In this document: positions 6,271 to 8,697 of the stretch, piece by piece
Numbering within the stretch: the first letter of the stretch is position 1
Layout of the letters: each line of letters begins with the position of its first letter
Source of the DNA: an uncultured Ruminococcus sp.
Lineage (GTDB): Bacteria; Bacillota; Clostridia; Oscillospirales; Ruminococcaceae
Direction of reading: 5' to 3'
Assembly: GCA_945876405.1 (NCBI GenBank)
Contig: CAMCOJ010000073.1
Location: forward strand, 1-8,697
Length of the DNA stretch: 8,697 nucleotides
Position numbers and translations under genes: made by a program
The notes under the pieces: model-generated
The model's database searches: none
Told to the model about the DNA's origin: nothing
What the model saw: the letters and a program-made list of their open reading frames with translations, nothing else

Positions 6271-7002
6271 TCAGCTGTTTTCAACTACTGCAAGAGTAAT
6301 ATTGTCAGGGCCACCCTTTTCAAGAGCCATATCCACAAGTTTTCTGGCAGCCTCTTCAATTTCAGAATCATTAGCTGCAGCAAGAATCTCATCATCACTG
6401 CAGCAGCCATGAAGACCATCTGTACACAGAAGCAGTCTTGAACCATCAAGTTTTATTTCAAAGAAGTCAACTTCAATATCCTTTTCCACGCCAACCGCTC
6501 TGATAAGCATGTTTTTTCTCGGGTGATCTGCAAGTTCTTCCTCAGTTATCTGTCCCTGTTCAACGAGAAGCTGAACATAAGAATGATCTTTTGTAATCTG
6601 TTCTATTGAATCCCTGCGGCACAGATATGCCCTGCTGTCTCCGACATTCACAATATACGCTGTATCTGAATCTGCATCTATATATGCTGCAACACAGGTA
6701 GAACCCATTCCTGACTTCTCCGGTTCAGCATTTGACGTGTTAAAAACCACTGAATTTGCAACAGATACCGCAGAAACAAGCAGATTCTTAATACTCTTCG
6801 AAGCAAACGACCGGTCAAATCCGGCAAGAAACTTATTCTTTACTACTTCGGCAGCAATTGAACTTGCGTCTTTACCTGAATTTTCTCCGCCCATACCGTC
6901 ACAGACTACTACAAATGCAGAATCATCGAGTATCTCACATACTGCCATATCCTGATTTTCAGATCTGCATAAACCGATATCAGATTCACTTGCTATTTTC
7001 AA
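6271..7002 (-). CDS. prpC: PPM/PP2C-type Ser/Thr protein phosphatase (PrpC/Stp)
   Basis: A metal-dependent cytoplasmic phosphatase that reverses phosphorylation by PASTA kinases. I take the TTG at 7002-7000 as the start. It gives 243 residues beginning LKIASESDIG, the usual family start and length, and it sits 8 nt after GAGGTGAT, a perfect ribosome site. A longer reading from ATG 7068 would add 22 non-homologous residues inside rlmN. Motifs, numbered from TTG: RSENQD ending at Asp18, CDGMGG with Asp35-Gly36, SGMGST 97-102, VGDSRAYL 120-127, the flap region KDHS 138-141, CTDGL with Asp195, and GGPDN with Asp233. These aspartates form the two- or three-metal centre. The start overlaps the rlmN 3' end by 17 bp, implying coupling. 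It is the only phosphatase gene seen for two kinase genes in the window. Confidence 0.95.
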   Translation of the reverse strand: MKIASESDIGLCRSENQDMAVCEILDDSAFVVVCDGMGGENSGKDASSIAAEVVKNKFLAGFDRSFASKSIKNLLVSAVSVANSVVFNTSNAEPEKSGMGSTCVAAYIDADSDTAYIVNVGDSRAYLCRRDSIEQITKDHSYVQLLVEQGQITEEELADHPRKNMLIRAVGVEKDIEVDFFEIKLDGSRLLLCTDGLHGCCSDDEILAAANDSEIEEAARKLVDMALEKGGPDNITLAVVENS

Positions 7003-8047
7003 CCATATCACCTCTTGAACTTTCAAATTCTCTTCTGAGCTGTCCGCATGCTGCATCAATATCAGCACCGAGTTTTCTGCGAACAGTTGAATTTATTCCG
7101 AGCCTGAGGAGCTCATTTTTGAATTTTTCAACATGTCCTGCTGATGAATAATAGTCTCTTTCCTTTACATTATTAACCCCGATAAGATTAATATGGCTTA
7201 TCATGCCCTTCATAAGTCCTGCAAGACGAACTGCATCCTCACGGGATGAATTAACATTTTCTATGACTGCATATTCGAATGTTATTCTGCGTCCTGTCTT
7301 TCCGGTATAATCCCTGCACGCCTTCATGAGCGTTTCAAGTTTATATTTTTTATTAACAGGCATAATTCTGCTCCGGGCTTCATCTGATGAACTGTGAAGC
7401 GAAACAGCGAGGTTAACTGAAAGATTCTCATCCGCAAGTTCATATATCTTCGGTACTATACCGCAGGTTGACAGAGTAATGTGTCTCTGGCTTATTCCGT
7501 CACCCTCAGGAGCGGTAACAAGCCTTATGAACCTGAGTACATTGTCATAGTTGTCAAGCGGTTCGCCTATTCCCATAAGCACAACTCTCGAAATCTTCTT
7601 TCCAAGATCCCTCTCAGCCTCATACTTCTGAAGAAGTATTTCAGATGCGGTAAGATTTCTTACAAAACCCGCAATGGTCGATGCACAGAAATCACATCCC
7701 ATCTTACAGCCAATCTGAGTTGATACACATATGGATAAACCGAAGCTGTATTCCATTACCACGGACTCTACAATATTGCCATCTTCAAGTCCATAAAGAT
7801 ATTTTACAGTATTATCAATGGTAGATTCAAGCTTTCGGACGATATTTAGGCGTTTTATATAAAAACTATCATTAAGTTTTAGTCTTAAACTGGCTGATAA
7901 GTTAGTCATTTCATCAAAACTGCTGACTTTTTTAACGTGAAGCCAGCTGTAAATCTGTCCGGCACGGAATTTTTTCTCTCCGGCCTGCTCAACAGCCTGT
8001 ACAAGTTCTGCATATGAAAGAGAAAGAATATCAGTTTTTTCAGTCAT
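6986..8047 (-). CDS. rlmN: Dual-specificity RNA methyltransferase RlmN (23S rRNA A2503 / tRNA A37, m2A)
   Basis: A complete 353-residue radical-SAM enzyme that makes 2-methyladenosine at 23S rRNA A2503 and, in E. coli, tRNA A37. The N-terminal accessory domain (about 1-95) is followed by the 4Fe-4S motif CKMGCDFC with Cys114, Cys118 and Cys121. Cys107 in ICVSTQ and Cys334 in DAACGQLR correspond to the two mechanistic cysteines (Cys118 and Cys355 in E. coli). GIGEPLDNYDN matches the conserved SAM-binding GEPL segment. Cfr is the main relative; synteny and the absence of any resistance context favour RlmN. ATG 8047 is four bases after the rsmB stop, with AAGGA in the end of rsmB. The 3' end overlaps prpC by 17 bp. 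Confidence 0.97.
   Translation of the reverse strand: MTEKTDILSLSYAELVQAVEQAGEKKFRAGQIYSWLHVKKVSSFDEMTNLSASLRLKLNDSFYIKRLNIVRKLESTIDNTVKYLYGLEDGNIVESVVMEYSFGLSICVSTQIGCKMGCDFCASTIAGFVRNLTASEILLQKYEAERDLGKKISRVVLMGIGEPLDNYDNVLRFIRLVTAPEGDGISQRHITLSTCGIVPKIYELADENLSVNLAVSLHSSSDEARSRIMPVNKKYKLETLMKACRDYTGKTGRRITFEYAVIENVNSSREDAVRLAGLMKGMISHINLIGVNNVKERDYYSSAGHVEKFKNELLRLGINSTVRRKLGADIDAACGQLRREFESSRGDMVENSK
7007..7014 (-). promoter_or_regulatory. Ribosome binding site fixing the prpC TTG start
   Basis: GAGGTGAT on the minus strand is an eight-base perfect match to the complement of the 16S 3' end. It lies inside the last codons of rlmN, and the TTG at 7002 follows GAGG by 8 nt. This spacing supports TTG over the upstream ATG at 7068 and the in-frame GTG within the site itself. 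Confidence 0.8.
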
Positions 8048-8051
8048 ATGA

Positions 8052-8606
8052 TCATTTCCTTCTTATTTTTGAAATAAAGAATCCGTCACAGTCAGGTCCT
8101 GAAGCCCCCAGCACAGCCTTATAGCTGCCGAAAGGTTCACCTGTTTCTTCCAGAAAATTCACACCTTCAAATTCGCTGTTTTCCGCAAGAAAACGATCTA
8201 TTATGTCATCATTTTCCCTGCGGTTCAGTGTACATGTTGAATACACAAGCTCGCCGCCTTTTTTCAGATATGAAGCTGCATTCTGAAGTATACGGAACTG
8301 AATATCGTAAAGTTCACTGAAGTTATCTGTTTTTTTATAGCGTATCTCAGGTTTCTTCCTGATAACACCAAGTCCGGAGCACGGAACATCGCATAAAATT
8401 TTGTCCGCTCCCTCAAGTCCGGGATTATGAACAAGTGCATCGCCCTGAAGTGCTGTAACATTTTTCAGTCCCAGTCTCTCCGCTCCTTCTCTTATAAGTT
8501 CAGCCCTGTGAGCATGAAGGTCAAACGCAATAACCCTGCCCGTTCCCTTCATCATCTGGGCCATAGTAAATGTCTTGCCGACGGGAGCGGAACACAGGTC
8601 AAGAAC
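8052..8606 (-). CDS. rsmB: 16S rRNA m5C967 methyltransferase RsmB (C-terminal part, 5' truncated)
   Basis: The last 184 codons of a roughly 430-450-residue cytoplasmic enzyme that methylates C967 of 16S rRNA (E. coli numbering). The fragment opens directly in SAM motif I (VLDLCSAP-V-GKT), continues through the acidic SAM-binding strand (FDLHAHR), and holds motif IV DVPCSGLG and motif VI YSTCTLNRREND; the two cysteines are the release and nucleophile residues of RNA m5C methyltransferases. The usual motif I ends APGGKT; the first Gly here is Val (GTC), about 25 bases from the contig end, either a real variant or a low-quality base. The frame continues upstream into adapter bases, yielding an artefactual N-terminus (MSRVLGDVYKRQ) from a GTG at 8642 that must not be annotated. 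TGA lies at 8054-8052, four bases before the rlmN start. Confidence 0.93.
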   Translation of the reverse strand, partial: VLDLCSAPVGKTFTMAQMMKGTGRVIAFDLHAHRAELIREGAERLGLKNVTALQGDALVHNPGLEGADKILCDVPCSGLGVIRKKPEIRYKKTDNFSELYDIQFRILQNAASYLKKGGELVYSTCTLNRRENDDIIDRFLAENSEFEGVNFLEETGEPFGSYKAVLGASGPDCDGFFISKIRRK

Positions 8607-8697
8607 CTGTCTCTTATACACATCTCCGAGCACACGAGACACGCAGAAATCTCCTATGCCGTCTTCTGCTTGAAAAAAAAAAGCGGGGGGGGGGGGG
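8607..8697. other. Nextera/P7 adapter read-through with poly-A and poly-G tail (artefact)
   Basis: Bases 8607-8625 are the Tn5 mosaic end, followed by the Read-2 arm to 8640 with one mismatch, an i7 index at 8641-8648, the P7 sequence at 8649-8672 with one mismatch, poly-A, and a terminal poly-G run typical of dark cycles on two-colour Illumina instruments. The index reads as the reverse complement of the one at 4-11 with one mismatch. Native sequence ends at 8606. Confidence 0.98.

Noticed and set aside
7003..7068. 22-codon N-terminal extension of the phosphatase from ATG 7068
   Set aside because: It lies wholly inside rlmN, has no family similarity, and would ignore the perfect ribosome site at 7014-7007 that serves the TTG at 7002.
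6986..8047. Cfr-type antibiotic-resistance methyltransferase
   Set aside because: Gene order next to rsmB and prpC and the sequence length fit housekeeping RlmN. There is no mobile or resistance context.
8607..8642. RsmB start at GTG 8642
   Set aside because: The first 12 codons are Nextera adapter. The true start is outside the contig.

Overview
The window is one metagenome- or isolate-type contig from a low-to-mid GC Gram-positive (Firmicutes). It most resembles an Oscillospiraceae/Ruminococcus-like clostridium. This rests on gene content and order, strong Shine-Dalgarno sites, the PASTA kinase/phosphatase pair and a SpoVM-type micro-gene; the taxon is inference. Only bases 46-8606 look biological. 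Bases 1-45 and 8607-8697 are Illumina Nextera adapter, index, P7, poly-A and poly-G sequence that was assembled into the contig ends.

All recognised genes lie on the minus strand, so the biological order runs from high to low coordinates. First comes the 3' part of rsmB (16S rRNA m5C methyltransferase), then rlmN (radical-SAM 23S/tRNA m2A methyltransferase), a PPM phosphatase (PrpC/Stp type), PASTA Ser/Thr kinase A, rsgA (ribosome-assembly GTPase), PASTA Ser/Thr kinase B, and a 28-codon spoVM-like gene at 612-698. A strong intrinsic terminator follows at 566-606. Genes are 38-65 bp apart or overlap, which suggests one long operon. The order matches the Bacillus subtilis rsmB-rlmN-prpC-prkC-rsgA-rpe-thiN-spoVM block, except that a second PASTA kinase sits where rpe and thiN would be.

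Beyond the terminator are a small single-pass membrane ORF (277-535) with an apparent +1-base frameshift just after its start codon, and the 5' end of an M50 (HExxH) membrane metalloprotease truncated by the contig edge. The pair overlaps by 14 bp. Its layout recalls spoIVFA-spoIVFB, although the small ORF shows no LytM domain.

Functionally the block joins translation-machinery maintenance (RsmB, RlmN, RsgA) to envelope-sensing phosphorylation (two kinases, one phosphatase) and to sporulation (SpoVM, possibly the M50 protease). The points most worth a second look are kinase A, which has HQD instead of HRD and a depleted activation loop; the kinase-rsgA-kinase arrangement with matching Pro-rich tails; the overlooked spoVM; and the frameshifted ORF before the protease. 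No RNA gene, CRISPR array or insertion sequence was seen, and no gene-free stretch exceeds 300 bases.
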